A stretch of 64,000 bases of DNA, taken from the NCBI RefSeq assembly GCF_030149425.1, contig NZ_JASBRQ010000010.1, forward strand, positions 62,001 through 126,000. Direction: 5' to 3'. Positions 34,099 to 41,970 of this stretch are shown piece after piece. The first letter of the stretch is position 1. Each line of letters opens with the position of its first letter. The stretch comes from Maricaulis sp. (GTDB taxonomy: Bacteria > Pseudomonadota > Alphaproteobacteria > Caulobacterales > Maricaulaceae). The notes below the pieces were generated by a model, which was given only the letters and a program-made list of their open reading frames with translations, did not search any database and was not told the DNA's origin. The position numbers and the translations under genes are program-made.

Positions 34099-35819
34099 TC
34101 TTCCGTCTCTAGCCTCGCCACAATCACGTGCTTGATGCCAAATCTCGCACCGATAGGTGGGGCCGAAACCGGTTGGTTGCGCCAGATTTCGAGGGCCGCT
34201 GCCAGCATCTCCTCGGCCAGATCTTGCTGGCCTTGCCGCGCGGCTGCGCCGGCCAGAGCGATGGCGGTTTCAGCGGCGCGGTAGGGGCCACTCTGCCGCC
34301 GCGGTGGATCCAGCGCGCCGATCGAGTCCAGATATTGTTCGTGTTCGCTCAGGGCGCGATTGCCCGACATGTCGATCAAGCGGCGGGCGCAGATCTCCGC
34401 CAAATCCAGGTTGAGGGTTCTCATCCCGATGTATTCGCTTACACAGCTGTTCAGAGCGATATCGATCTCGCCCTGGCTACGGGCGAAGGGCTGGTAGAGC
34501 TCCAGATTGCGCAGGCCGCGCCCGGCTGACAGGTCATAGCGCAAGGCCATGTCAAATTGATAATGACCGACATCCCAGGCTTCGACCTGCCGGTCTCGGT
34601 GGGCAAGCATGGTTTGATAAATCCGGATCGCACACTGACCAGGGCGATCCGGCCGGCCATTGCGGCCTGGCTGGCCACGCTCACCCGGGCAGGCTTCGCC
34701 GGCTGCTTCGCCTTGTGCATAGCCTTGCCAGCGCGCAAGCAGCGCGTCTGCCTCAGCCGCAGCACCAATCCGGTCCAGCATCGCCAGGGCCTGGAGGGCA
34801 AAACCGCGACTATCGCGATGATGTGCCTGGGCTTGGCTGTAATAGCAGTGCGCGAGGGTGGCGAGCGCTGCGTCATCGCCAGCGGGTGCCAGCGCGTCGA
34901 AATCGTCAAGGCTGAGGGGCGGCAGCGTTTCGCAGTCTTCGAGTGAAACGGTGAGCGCCCATCGCTTTAACTCATCATCATCGCCCCGGATGGCCCGCTC
35001 GCGCAGCCCGACAATAGCGTCGAACCGCTCCCGTTCGTCGAGATCGGCGCTATTGAGAAGGTCCAGCGCTACTTGCTGATTGCCAAGTGTGAACTCCAGC
35101 ATCATGCGTCGCTCGAGCGAAAGGCGCGGGCCGTGTGCCAAGTGATAGACCCGCCGGGCGCTCTGTTCATCGCCTAGCCGGGCGTAGAACGGGAACAGGT
35201 TGGCTGCGGATAATTGCCCGTTATGAAGTTCGTTGAAGTCGCTGCTTTGCTGCAGTTCGCCTTCCCAGGCGTGCAGGGCCGCGAGAGCGTGCGCCTGAGA
35301 CGGACGAGTGAACGCCGCATCCTCCTCATAGACAGCATGACGCAAGACCAGTCTGCGATAGACGCGAGCGCGGATTTCGGCGCCGGAGTTCAAGTAAACC
35401 TGCCCGAACATGAGGCTACGGGAGGCGCGGCCCTGTGCTGTCTGCCGCACCGGTTCCAGGGCGGTTTCAGGAGTGGCGCCGCTATCGATCAGGGCCTGGG
35501 CAGCATCAAGCGCGGCATATTCCAGCCGTCTGGGTTCGTTCAGTGCCTCGGCTCCGGGCATGGGGGCTACCTCCGGAACCGTACCGCGGCGCTCCTGAAT
35601 GCGGCCGATGATGTCCGGATGCCGATTGAGCTCGCTGTCCTGCAGAATGGACCGGGTTGTATTGCGCGTTGCCAGTTCAAGAAGACAGACGGTCTCTTCC
35701 GGATCCTGCAGACAGGACACATAGTCGTGTGTTGTCGGGCGTGGCAGTTCCGACCGCGCTCCCGAGCCTGTCGCTAAACCGGCCAGCAGGGCCAATCCGG
35801 TGAATACGCCGCGCAGCAT
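34095..35819 (-). CDS. Exported protein of unknown function, helical repeats
   Basis: The ATG at 35819 (MLRGVFTGLALLAGLATGSGARS) follows GGAGACGGGCAG and opens a signal peptide, giving 574 residues. The remainder is Ala/Leu/Glu-rich and helical, like degenerate TPR or Sel1-type repeats (AEADALLARWQGYAQG, DLAEEMLAAALEIWRN). It has few cysteines (SCLQDPEETVC near the N-terminus, ENCETLPP-like DCETLPPL, and EACPGERG). No catalytic motif was recognised. It is read alone, convergent with the XRE operon. A periplasmic scaffold or regulatory role is a guess only. Confidence 0.75.
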   Translation of the reverse strand: MLRGVFTGLALLAGLATGSGARSELPRPTTHDYVSCLQDPEETVCLLELATRNTTRSILQDSELNRHPDIIGRIQERRGTVPEVAPMPGAEALNEPRRLEYAALDAAQALIDSGATPETALEPVRQTAQGRASRSLMFGQVYLNSGAEIRARVYRRLVLRHAVYEEDAAFTRPSQAHALAALHAWEGELQQSSDFNELHNGQLSAANLFPFYARLGDEQSARRVYHLAHGPRLSLERRMMLEFTLGNQQVALDLLNSADLDERERFDAIVGLRERAIRGDDDELKRWALTVSLEDCETLPPLSLDDFDALAPAGDDAALATLAHCYYSQAQAHHRDSRGFALQALAMLDRIGAAAEADALLARWQGYAQGEAAGEACPGERGQPGRNGRPDRPGQCAIRIYQTMLAHRDRQVEAWDVGHYQFDMALRYDLSAGRGLRNLELYQPFARSQGEIDIALNSCVSEYIGMRTLNLDLAEICARRLIDMSGNRALSEHEQYLDSIGALDPPRRQSGPYRAAETAIALAGAAARQGQQDLAEEMLAAALEIWRNQPVSAPPIGARFGIKHVIVARLETED

Positions 35820-35914
35820 CTGCCCGTCTCCTGATCTCAGCAGAGTATGCCGGTGCGCGAGTGCATTTATCAATGTTTGGTTGATTTACATCCCCGCAGT
35901 CCGGTTCGAGTGTT

Positions 35915-35954
35915 GCGGGGAGACCGGGGGTTCGGGAGAAATCGGTCTCCCCGC
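35915..35954. terminator. Large 12-bp hairpin in the gap before the rtcB partner gene
   Basis: GCGGGGAGACCG/CGGTCTCCCCGC encloses a 16-base loop in the 274-base gap 35820-36093, which has no ORF. Further hairpins are GTGAAGGC/GCCTTCAC at 36018-36043 and CCGCGAC-TCC-GTCGCGG at 36062-36078. Together they follow the rtcB operon on the minus strand and may terminate it. T tracts are weak. Confidence 0.5.
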
Positions 35955-36093
35955 TTGTCTGGCCTGTCCTGGGGGGAGGGGGGACAATCAGGCCAGTGCT
36001 TCGTCTGGATACTCGAGGTGAAGGCGGTTCGGGGTGCCTTCACGTCTTCAACGCACCGGTGCCGCGACTCCGTCGCGGTGATATGCAGAAACT

Positions 36094-36534
36094 TCAGTTG
36101 CGTTGCTTCCAGCGTTTCACCAGGCCGTCGCCGGGGTGAATGTAGAGCTGTCCGGTCTTCGGCCCCTGGCTCCAGGCAAAGCGGCGCGGCCAGATCCATT
36201 CGCCCTGTTTGCCGATCGACGGTTTGGCGACGAAATCCTCGACATGTTCGAGAGTATGCATCTGTACCGCATTGCTCGGCGACACGTTCTCGCGCAGCTC
36301 CGAATAGACCGTGCTCCAGGGGCGCCCGACCTGTTTGGCCAGGAAGCGTTTGAGCGGGGCGAGGTTCTCATTGAGATATTTGGTCTCGGTCCCATTGGTC
36401 TTGCGCTGTTTGCGCACGCCGATGCGCTGGGGATAATCCTCCCCAGCCTGCTTGATCTTGCCACGCGCCAGCTTGCGCGTACGCCAGCCGCGGCGGGGGC
36501 GTTCGACCAGGACCTTGTTCATGTCGTTGCGCAT
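36094..36534 (-). CDS. Small basic protein encoded downstream of rtcB
   Basis: The ATG at 36534 (MRNDMNKVLVERPRRG) has GGGAGAACG upstream and gives 146 residues. The N-terminal third is strongly basic (RPRRGWRTRKLARGKIKQ), which suggests nucleic-acid binding. The middle has KYLNENLAPLKRFLAKQVGRPWSTVYSELRENV and the end is Trp/aromatic-rich (GEWIWPRRFAWSQ). It is not archease, RtcA or any RtcB partner I know. It lies 37 bases after rtcB on the same strand, so it is probably cotranscribed and may act on the same RNA ends; that is inference. Confidence 0.8.
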   Translation of the reverse strand: MRNDMNKVLVERPRRGWRTRKLARGKIKQAGEDYPQRIGVRKQRKTNGTETKYLNENLAPLKRFLAKQVGRPWSTVYSELRENVSPSNAVQMHTLEHVEDFVAKPSIGKQGEWIWPRRFAWSQGPKTGQLYIHPGDGLVKRWKQRN

Positions 36535-36571
36535 CGTCGTTCTCCCGCGTGCCGGGTCAGGGGCCAAGCCC

Positions 36572-37783
36572 CTAACCCTTTACGCAAACCACCTGTTTCA
36601 AGGTGTGAACCACCTCGACCAGGTCTTTTTGAGCCGCCATCACCGCGTCGATGTCCTTGTAGGCCATCGGCGTTTCATCGATGACGCCGGCATCTTTCCG
36701 GCATTCCACACCCACCGTCGCCTTGCGGTGATCGGCGAGGGTGAAGCTCTGCTTGGCCGTCGTCCGGGACATTGTCCGGCCAGCACCGTGCGAGCAGGAG
36801 CAAAAGCTCTCCGCCGCGCCCTTGCCGCGGACAATGAAGGACCGCGCGCCCATCGACCCCGGGATAATGCCCAGCTCGCCCTCGCGGGCGGAGACCGCCC
36901 CTTTCCGGGTGAGCCAGACATCGGCCCCGAAATGATGCTCCTGCTCCACATAATTGTGGTGACAGTTCACGGCCGCCTTGTCGGTCTTGAACCGGCCCAG
37001 CGTCTTGCGCAGCGCCTTGAGTACGCGCTCCATCATCGCCTCGCGGTTCTCCCGGGCATAATCCTGGGCCCAGCCCACGGCTTCGACATAGTCGTCGAAC
37101 AGCGGCTCACCCTCGATGAAGAAGGCGAGATCCTTGTCCGGGACGTGGAAATCCAGGACCCGCTTGGCCAATTCCTCCCGCGCTCGCGAGATGAAATAGG
37201 TCCCGATCATATTCCCCGTCCCGCGCGAGCCGGAATGGAGCATGATCCAGACGCGGTCCGCCTCATCGAGACAGATCTCGATGAAGTGGTTGCCGCCACC
37301 GAGCGTTCCAAGCTGACCGTCTACCTTGTGGGTGCCGATCTTCTTGTGCTTGGCCTTGATCCCATCGAGCCGGTCCATCAGGCCGGAAGCCTTCAGACGC
37401 GTCTCGGTCGAGGCCGGGTTCATACGATGATCGCCGCCCTTGCCGTTGCCGACCGGCACCGCCGCTTCGATGGCATCGCGGGCCGGCTTGAGAGTGTCCG
37501 GCAATTGCGACGCCGTCAGGCTGGTCCGCATCGCCATCATCCCGCAGCCGATATCGACCCCGACCGCAGCCGGGATGATCGCACCCTTGGTCGGGATCAC
37601 TGATCCCACCGTCGCACCGCGTCCGAAATGGACATCCGGCATGGCGGCGACATGGCTGTGCACAAAGGGCAGGCCGGCGACATTGCGCAGCTGTTCAATG
37701 GCTGCGTCTTCCACCGGCACGCCCTTGATCCAGGCCTTGATCAGTCCGGTCGAGGTTTCGACCGCTTCAAAATTACTCGTCAT
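36572..37783 (-). CDS. rtcB: RNA-splicing ligase RtcB
   Basis: GTP- and Mn2+-dependent ligase that seals 2',3'-cyclic phosphate or 3'-phosphate RNA ends to 5'-OH ends. The 403-residue product (start ATG 37783, MTSNFEAVE) has the family motifs VAAMPDVHFGRGATVGSVIPTKG, VGVDIGCGM (metal-binding Cys), GTLGGGNHFIEI, MLHSGSRGTGN, NCHHNY and SHGAGRTMSRTTAK with the His that takes up GMP. An alternative ATG lies three codons earlier. The leader contains two hairpins and a terminator described separately. RtcA and RtcR are absent, and no sigma-54 promoter was seen. Confidence 0.96.
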   Translation of the reverse strand: MTSNFEAVETSTGLIKAWIKGVPVEDAAIEQLRNVAGLPFVHSHVAAMPDVHFGRGATVGSVIPTKGAIIPAAVGVDIGCGMMAMRTSLTASQLPDTLKPARDAIEAAVPVGNGKGGDHRMNPASTETRLKASGLMDRLDGIKAKHKKIGTHKVDGQLGTLGGGNHFIEICLDEADRVWIMLHSGSRGTGNMIGTYFISRAREELAKRVLDFHVPDKDLAFFIEGEPLFDDYVEAVGWAQDYARENREAMMERVLKALRKTLGRFKTDKAAVNCHHNYVEQEHHFGADVWLTRKGAVSAREGELGIIPGSMGARSFIVRGKGAAESFCSCSHGAGRTMSRTTAKQSFTLADHRKATVGVECRKDAGVIDETPMAYKDIDAVMAAQKDLVEVVHTLKQVVCVKG

Positions 37784-37792
37784 CACATGCAT

Positions 37793-37816
37793 CCCCGGCC
37801 GCTTATTCGACCGGGG
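37793..37816 (-). promoter_or_regulatory. Leader hairpin sequestering the rtcB ribosome binding site
   Basis: On the mRNA strand CCCCGGUCG-AAUAAG-CGGCCGGGG forms a 9-bp stem with one G-U pair, ending nine bases before the ATG at 37783. The only Shine-Dalgarno-like run (GGGG) is its 3' arm. Folding would hide it, so translation may be controlled. Function is inferred. Confidence 0.6.
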
Positions 37817-37855
37817 ACCTTTCCTACTCGTGTGTTGTGCTTCGAAGGCCGAGTG

Positions 37856-37892
37856 GGGAGAGATCGCGTTTGGGGGGATCACGATCTCTCCC
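37856..37892 (-). promoter_or_regulatory. Second rtcB leader hairpin
   Basis: A perfect 11-bp inverted repeat GGGAGAGATCG/CGATCTCTCCC encloses a 15-base loop. It lies 73 bases upstream of the rtcB start and between the upstream terminator and the start hairpin. Confidence 0.55.
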
Positions 37893-37941
37893 GCTCGGTG
37901 TTCCGGCCGTCCGTGAGGGGGAGAGGGTCGGCGGCGGGAAC

Positions 37942-37974
37942 AAAAAAACCCTCCGGAGCTGGTGCTCGGGAGGG
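37942..37974 (-). terminator. Strong intrinsic terminator upstream of rtcB, same strand
   Basis: Read on the minus strand, CCCTCC and GAGC pair with GCTC and GGAGGG across an ACCA loop, with one internal G-G (plus-strand) mismatch, followed by seven T. This is the best-formed terminator in the window. It points toward rtcB, so it either ends a transcript from 37975-38282 or attenuates rtcB expression. Confidence 0.85.
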
Positions 37975-38229
37975 CGGTTCAACCGGGGCTGTGTCGGCAG
38001 CTTTACCGGATGAAGACGTTACCCTCCGCTCGCGCGAAGCCAGTCAGCCAAATGGCTGCCGGGTAGAGGTCGAATGTGCACGGCTGTACGCGCATCGGAT
38101 TCACTCACAGGTTCGCGCCCAAGCGGGCGGGTTAAACAGAAAGATCAGGATGACAGGGCTCTCATTCGCTCGCAAGGCGAAAACGACACGGTGTGGTTCT
38201 ATCCCGCATCAGTGTGTCTTTTGGGTGAC
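37975..38229 (-). ncRNA. Candidate structured RNA or leader ending at the rtcB-upstream terminator
   Basis: These 255 bases lie between the chemoreceptor 3' hairpin and the strong terminator. They carry no supported ORF (track ORFs 37628-38305 and 38074-38442 lack family matches, ribosome sites and gene context). Several short hairpins are visible, for example CAGCCA-TT-TGGCTG, TTCGC/GCGAA around CTTGCGA, and CGCCC-GCTT-GGGCG. It does not match tmRNA, 6S or RNase P features I can recall. It could be a small RNA, a long 3' UTR, or an rtcB leader. Direction is set by the terminator. Confidence 0.4.
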
Positions 38230-38267
38230 GGTTGTGGCCGGCCCCGCTTGCGCTGCCGGCCACAACC
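38230..38267 (-). terminator. Terminator-like hairpin after the chemoreceptor gene
   Basis: A perfect 13-bp stem GGTTGTGGCCGGC/GCCGGCCACAACC with a 12-base loop lies 15 bases after the chemoreceptor stop codon. No T tract follows on the minus strand, so it may stabilise the 3' end rather than terminate. Confidence 0.65.
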
Positions 38268-38282
38268 ATTGGGGTGTCGCCC

Positions 38283-39986
38283 TCAGGCGGCTTGCACCGC
38301 CTTGATGAAGGTGCAGATGCGATCCGACAGCTCGCCGGAGCGGGTGTTCAGCTCCTGGGAGAGTTCGGCAACCTCGGCTGAGGCCTGTAGCGTCGCCTCG
38401 GCACCGCCTGACACCGCTTCGCTGTCGGCGTCGACTGTTTGAGTGCTACGCGCCGCGGCTTGGGCGGAGCGGCTGATCTCGGAGACAGCTGCGATCTGCT
38501 GCTCGATAGCGCCGGCGGTCTGCATGGAGGCGTCGGTGATCTGGCTGATTTCATCGACAATCGCATCAGCACCCTGACTGGCCTGTTCCACCCGGTTCTC
38601 GAACCCGGAAATATGCTCGGCGATGGTCTCAGTCAGCTTGGTCGTCTGTTCTGCGAGCTGTTTGACCTCGGAGGCAACGACAGCGAAGCCCTTTCCGGCT
38701 TCGCCTGCCCGTGCGGCCTCGATCGTGGCATTGAGCGCGAGCAGATTGGTCTGTTCGGCGACACCGTTAATCCCGCCAATGATCTCGGTCATGTCTGCCA
38801 GCGCACCCGACATCTCACTCATGATGGCTTGGCTGCTCTGAGTACGTTCTGCGGCACCCTCGCTGAGTTCTGCCACGCGAGATGCGGCATTGCGCACCTC
38901 GCTGATCGAGGCGTTCAGCTCCTCCGCCGAGGCGGCCATGGATTCAACCTCGGCGCTGGCACTGCGCGCGGCGTCACGCATGGATTGGCTGCGTTCACGG
39001 CCATCCGATGCCGTGTCACGGGTACGGGTGATCTGATCCAGAACATTGGCGGTGACAGACTTGAAACTGCCGAGAGCGTCTTCGGCGATGCGTTCGAACT
39101 GACCGACTTCCTCGGCAAGGCGTTGGGCGCGCGCAATCTCCGTGGCCTTAGCCTCGGCTTCGTCCTGGCGCACGGCATCGGCGGACGCCAGTTCCGTGTC
39201 GAGCCGCGTCAATGCGCAACCGATCCGGCCAATCTCATCCTGGCGCTGGGCGAAGTCGATCTCCATATTGCGTGAACCGCTGGCCAGCTCGTCCACCGCT
39301 TGGGTCACCTTGTCGAGCGGGTTGAGAAGGCGGCTGGTTACGAACCATGCCGCAACGGCGATGACCAGCATGGCCAGCAGGGACACTGAGCCGATCAGCA
39401 CGGCAAGATTATTCCGGACAGCCAGAACCTCGGCCTTTTTCACGCCGACATAGAGGATCCCGATCGGCTCGCCGCTGGTCGAAAGAATGGGCTGATAGAC
39501 CGTGAAATAATCGATACCGAGAATGGTGGCCTGGCCGCGAAAACCGTCGCGCCGCATCATCGCATCATAAACGGCGCCTGCTCCAAGCGGTGTGCCGACG
39601 GCCCGGGTCCCGTCCGCCCGCTGGATGGTCGTGGTGCGGCGGAAGAAGTCACGCTCGGCCGGATCCCAGACGAAGACTGTGGCGGTCTCACCCGTCTGGC
39701 GGGCGACACTGTCGATCAGGTCATGCGAAGCAAAGTCGGGAATTCCGGGGGCACGCAATGCCTGGATATTCCCATCGCGTCCGTAACTTGCATCTAGCTC
39801 CGGCATGGCGGCCTGAATAGTGGTCGCTGCGACCCGCAGGTTCAGTTCCTGCGCAGATGCGACGCGCTCGTCGACTGACCGGACGATGATAAAGAAGGCT
39901 GATGCAGCCACCAGCAAGATGGCACTGGCGGTCACGGCCAAAACAAGAGTGATCAACTTGGAACGCAGGGAGAAAGTGGACAGCAT
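38283..39986 (-). CDS. Methyl-accepting chemotaxis protein with periplasmic Cache-type sensor
   Basis: A 567-residue chemoreceptor. TM1 (about 12-35) is followed by a periplasmic single Cache domain (about 40-190; [23 protein letters not shown] and [36 protein letters not shown] are typical of sCache_3). TM2 is at about 195-217, then HAMP ([20 protein letters not shown]). The signalling hairpin tip reads [37 protein letters not shown]. No C-terminal CheR-binding pentapeptide is present. The ligand is not predictable from sequence. It is transcribed alone; no che genes are nearby. Confidence 0.94.
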   Translation of the reverse strand: MLSTFSLRSKLITLVLAVTASAILLVAASAFFIIVRSVDERVASAQELNLRVAATTIQAAMPELDASYGRDGNIQALRAPGIPDFASHDLIDSVARQTGETATVFVWDPAERDFFRRTTTIQRADGTRAVGTPLGAGAVYDAMMRRDGFRGQATILGIDYFTVYQPILSTSGEPIGILYVGVKKAEVLAVRNNLAVLIGSVSLLAMLVIAVAAWFVTSRLLNPLDKVTQAVDELASGSRNMEIDFAQRQDEIGRIGCALTRLDTELASADAVRQDEAEAKATEIARAQRLAEEVGQFERIAEDALGSFKSVTANVLDQITRTRDTASDGRERSQSMRDAARSASAEVESMAASAEELNASISEVRNAASRVAELSEGAAERTQSSQAIMSEMSGALADMTEIIGGINGVAEQTNLLALNATIEAARAGEAGKGFAVVASEVKQLAEQTTKLTETIAEHISGFENRVEQASQGADAIVDEISQITDASMQTAGAIEQQIAAVSEISRSAQAAARSTQTVDADSEAVSGGAEATLQASAEVAELSQELNTRSGELSDRICTFIKAVQAA

Positions 39987-40217
39987 GAGGAGCTCCGCTG
40001 AAACTGTGGATCAGTTGCATACGCAGACTATGTGGAGCAGTTCCGTAATTGCTTAACCATAATCCTCGCCGATCTAATATATTATAACCTGCGGGCTGCC
40101 GGCCGGGCAGCGGTGGCGCACCTATACCTCTGCAGCCGGGCGCCTTCGCTTGACGCCCCGCCCCATCCCCTCTACCTGCCAGTCCATCATTTCCCCTTGA
40201 GAAGAAAGCCTCTGCCC

Positions 40218-41801
40218 ATGTCTGCCGAGATTGCCCAAAACGCGAAAGCCTGGCCGTTCGAACAAGCGCGCCTGCTGAAAAAGCGTCTGGACAAGCTTGG
40301 CCGCAAGGATGGCCCGGTTGTGTTCGAGACCGGCTATGGCCCGTCCGGCCTGCCGCATATGGGCACGTTCGGCGAGGTTGTGCGCACCTCCATGGTGCTG
40401 CGTGCGTTCCAGGAGCTCACCGGTGGCGCTTATGAGACGCATCTGATTTGCGTCTCCGACGACATGGACGGGATGCGCAAGGTTCCCGAAAACCTGCCGC
40501 AGCAGGACATGCTGCAGGGCTATCTGCAAAAGCCGCTGACCCAGGTGCCCGATCCGTTCGGCACCCATGACAGCTTCGCCGCGCATAATAATGCGCGCCT
40601 GTGTGCCTTCCTGGACAGTTTCGGCTTCTCCTACGAGTTCAAGTCGGCGACCGAGCTCTACACCTCCGGCGCATTCGACGCGATGCTGCTGAAGGCGGCG
40701 GAGAAGTTCGACGACATCATGAAGGTGATGCTGCCGACGTTGGGCGAGGAACGCCAGGCGACCTATTCGCCCTTCCTGCCGATCTCGCCCAAGACCGGTC
40801 ATGTGCTGTACGTGCCGATGAAGTCGGTCGACGCCAAGGCGGGCACGATCACCTTCGACGATGCCGACGGCACCGAGACCACCCTGCCGGTAACGGGCGG
40901 GAATGTGAAACTGCAGTGGAAGCCGGATTTCGGCATGCGCTGGGCCGCGCTGGGCGTTGATTTTGAAATGTTCGGCAAGGATCACCAGGCCAATGCGCCG
41001 ATCTATTCGCGCATCTGCCGGATCCTCGGCATGGAGCCGCCGACCCAGTTCGTCTACGAGCTTTTCCTCGACGAAAAGGGCGAGAAGATCTCCAAGTCCA
41101 AGGGTAATGGCCTGTCCGTCGAGGACTGGCTGAAATATGCCCCGCAGGAAAGCTTGAGCTACTATAATTTCGTCAAGCCGCGGCAGGCCAAGAAACTCTA
41201 TTTCGACGTCATCCCGCGCGCCGTAGACGAGTATCTTCAGCACCTGGGCGCCTATGCCGGTCAGGATGAAGCCAAGCAGCTGGAAAACCCGGCTTGGCAC
41301 ATCCATGGCGGCAATCCGCCGGAGGCCGGTTCGCCGATCTCCTTTGCCCTCATGCTCAACCTGGCCTCCGCAGCGAGCGCTCACAATACCGACGTGATGT
41401 GGGGCTTTATCGGCCGCTATGTCGACGGCGCGACGCCGGAGACGCATCCGGTTCTGGACCATCTGGCGCAGTTTGCGGTGCAGTATTTCACCGATTTCGT
41501 CGAGCCGACCAAGGCGTTCCGCGCGCCCACCGATATGGAACGCGCGGCGATGGAAGACCTCGTCAGCCGTCTCAAAGCGCTCGATGCGGATGAGCGCGAT
41601 CCGGAAGTGATCCAGACCGAGGTCTTCTCGGCCGGCAAGTCGCAGGAGTTTGAAAACCTGCGCGACTGGTTCAAGGCGCTCTACGAAGTCCTGCTCGGCC
41701 AGAGCCAGGGCCCGCGTTTCGGGTCTTTTGCGGCGATCTACGGGCTCAACGAGACCATTGCCTTGGTGGAAAAAGGGCTGTCCGGAGAACTGCTGGACTA
41801 G
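40218..41801 (+). CDS. lysS: Class I lysyl-tRNA synthetase
   Basis: Charges tRNA-Lys. This is the class I (archaeal/alphaproteobacterial) enzyme, not the common class II one: it has the HIGH-like motif [11 protein letters not shown] near the N-terminus and the KMSKS-like KISKSKG, plus [20 protein letters not shown]. The track ORF begins at 40032, but ATG 40218 ([17 protein letters not shown]) gives the expected 527 residues; its ribosome site (GAGAAGAAAG) is rather far upstream. It is a single gene followed by a clean terminator. The symbol lysK is also used for this class. Confidence 0.96.
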   Translation: MSAEIAQNAKAWPFEQARLLKKRLDKLGRKDGPVVFETGYGPSGLPHMGTFGEVVRTSMVLRAFQELTGGAYETHLICVSDDMDGMRKVPENLPQQDMLQGYLQKPLTQVPDPFGTHDSFAAHNNARLCAFLDSFGFSYEFKSATELYTSGAFDAMLLKAAEKFDDIMKVMLPTLGEERQATYSPFLPISPKTGHVLYVPMKSVDAKAGTITFDDADGTETTLPVTGGNVKLQWKPDFGMRWAALGVDFEMFGKDHQANAPIYSRICRILGMEPPTQFVYELFLDEKGEKISKSKGNGLSVEDWLKYAPQESLSYYNFVKPRQAKKLYFDVIPRAVDEYLQHLGAYAGQDEAKQLENPAWHIHGGNPPEAGSPISFALMLNLASAASAHNTDVMWGFIGRYVDGATPETHPVLDHLAQFAVQYFTDFVEPTKAFRAPTDMERAAMEDLVSRLKALDADERDPEVIQTEVFSAGKSQEFENLRDWFKALYEVLLGQSQGPRFGSFAAIYGLNETIALVEKGLSGELLD

Positions 41802-41828
41802 GTGATCCCGGCGGCGGCAGAGAAGACA

Positions 41829-41852
41829 GGAGTTCACGCAGTCGTGAACTCC
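41829..41852 (+). terminator. Terminator after lysyl-tRNA synthetase
   Basis: A perfect 10-bp stem GGAGTTCACG/CGTGAACTCC with tetraloop CAGT, followed by CAATTTCTCTC. It reads best on the plus strand, 28 bases after the lysS stop. Confidence 0.8.
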
Positions 41853-41970
41853 CAATTTCTCTCGCCCGCTCTAGATCCCGCCCCGCTGATCCATTTGCGT
41901 TCCCTATGCGTAATGTGTCAGTAACCGCCGGGGCGTATGAGGGCGCCCCTCGGACAAGTTTAGGAGTTCC

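Noticed and set aside
37975-38229. Possibility that the structured gap is tmRNA, 6S RNA or RNase P RNA
   Set aside because: No tag-peptide reading frame, no tRNA-like ends and none of the conserved RNase P core words could be found by eye.
37628-38305. 225-residue plus-strand ORF upstream of and opposite rtcB
   Set aside because: Covers the rtcB 5' end antisense and the hairpin-rich gap; no motif and no supported start.
38074-38442. 122-residue plus-strand ORF in the gap before the chemoreceptor
   Set aside because: Overlaps the 3' end of the chemoreceptor antisense and lacks a ribosome binding site.
40122-41855. 577-residue minus-strand ORF opposite lysyl-tRNA synthetase
   Set aside because: Shadow of lysS, whose motifs are intact on the plus strand.
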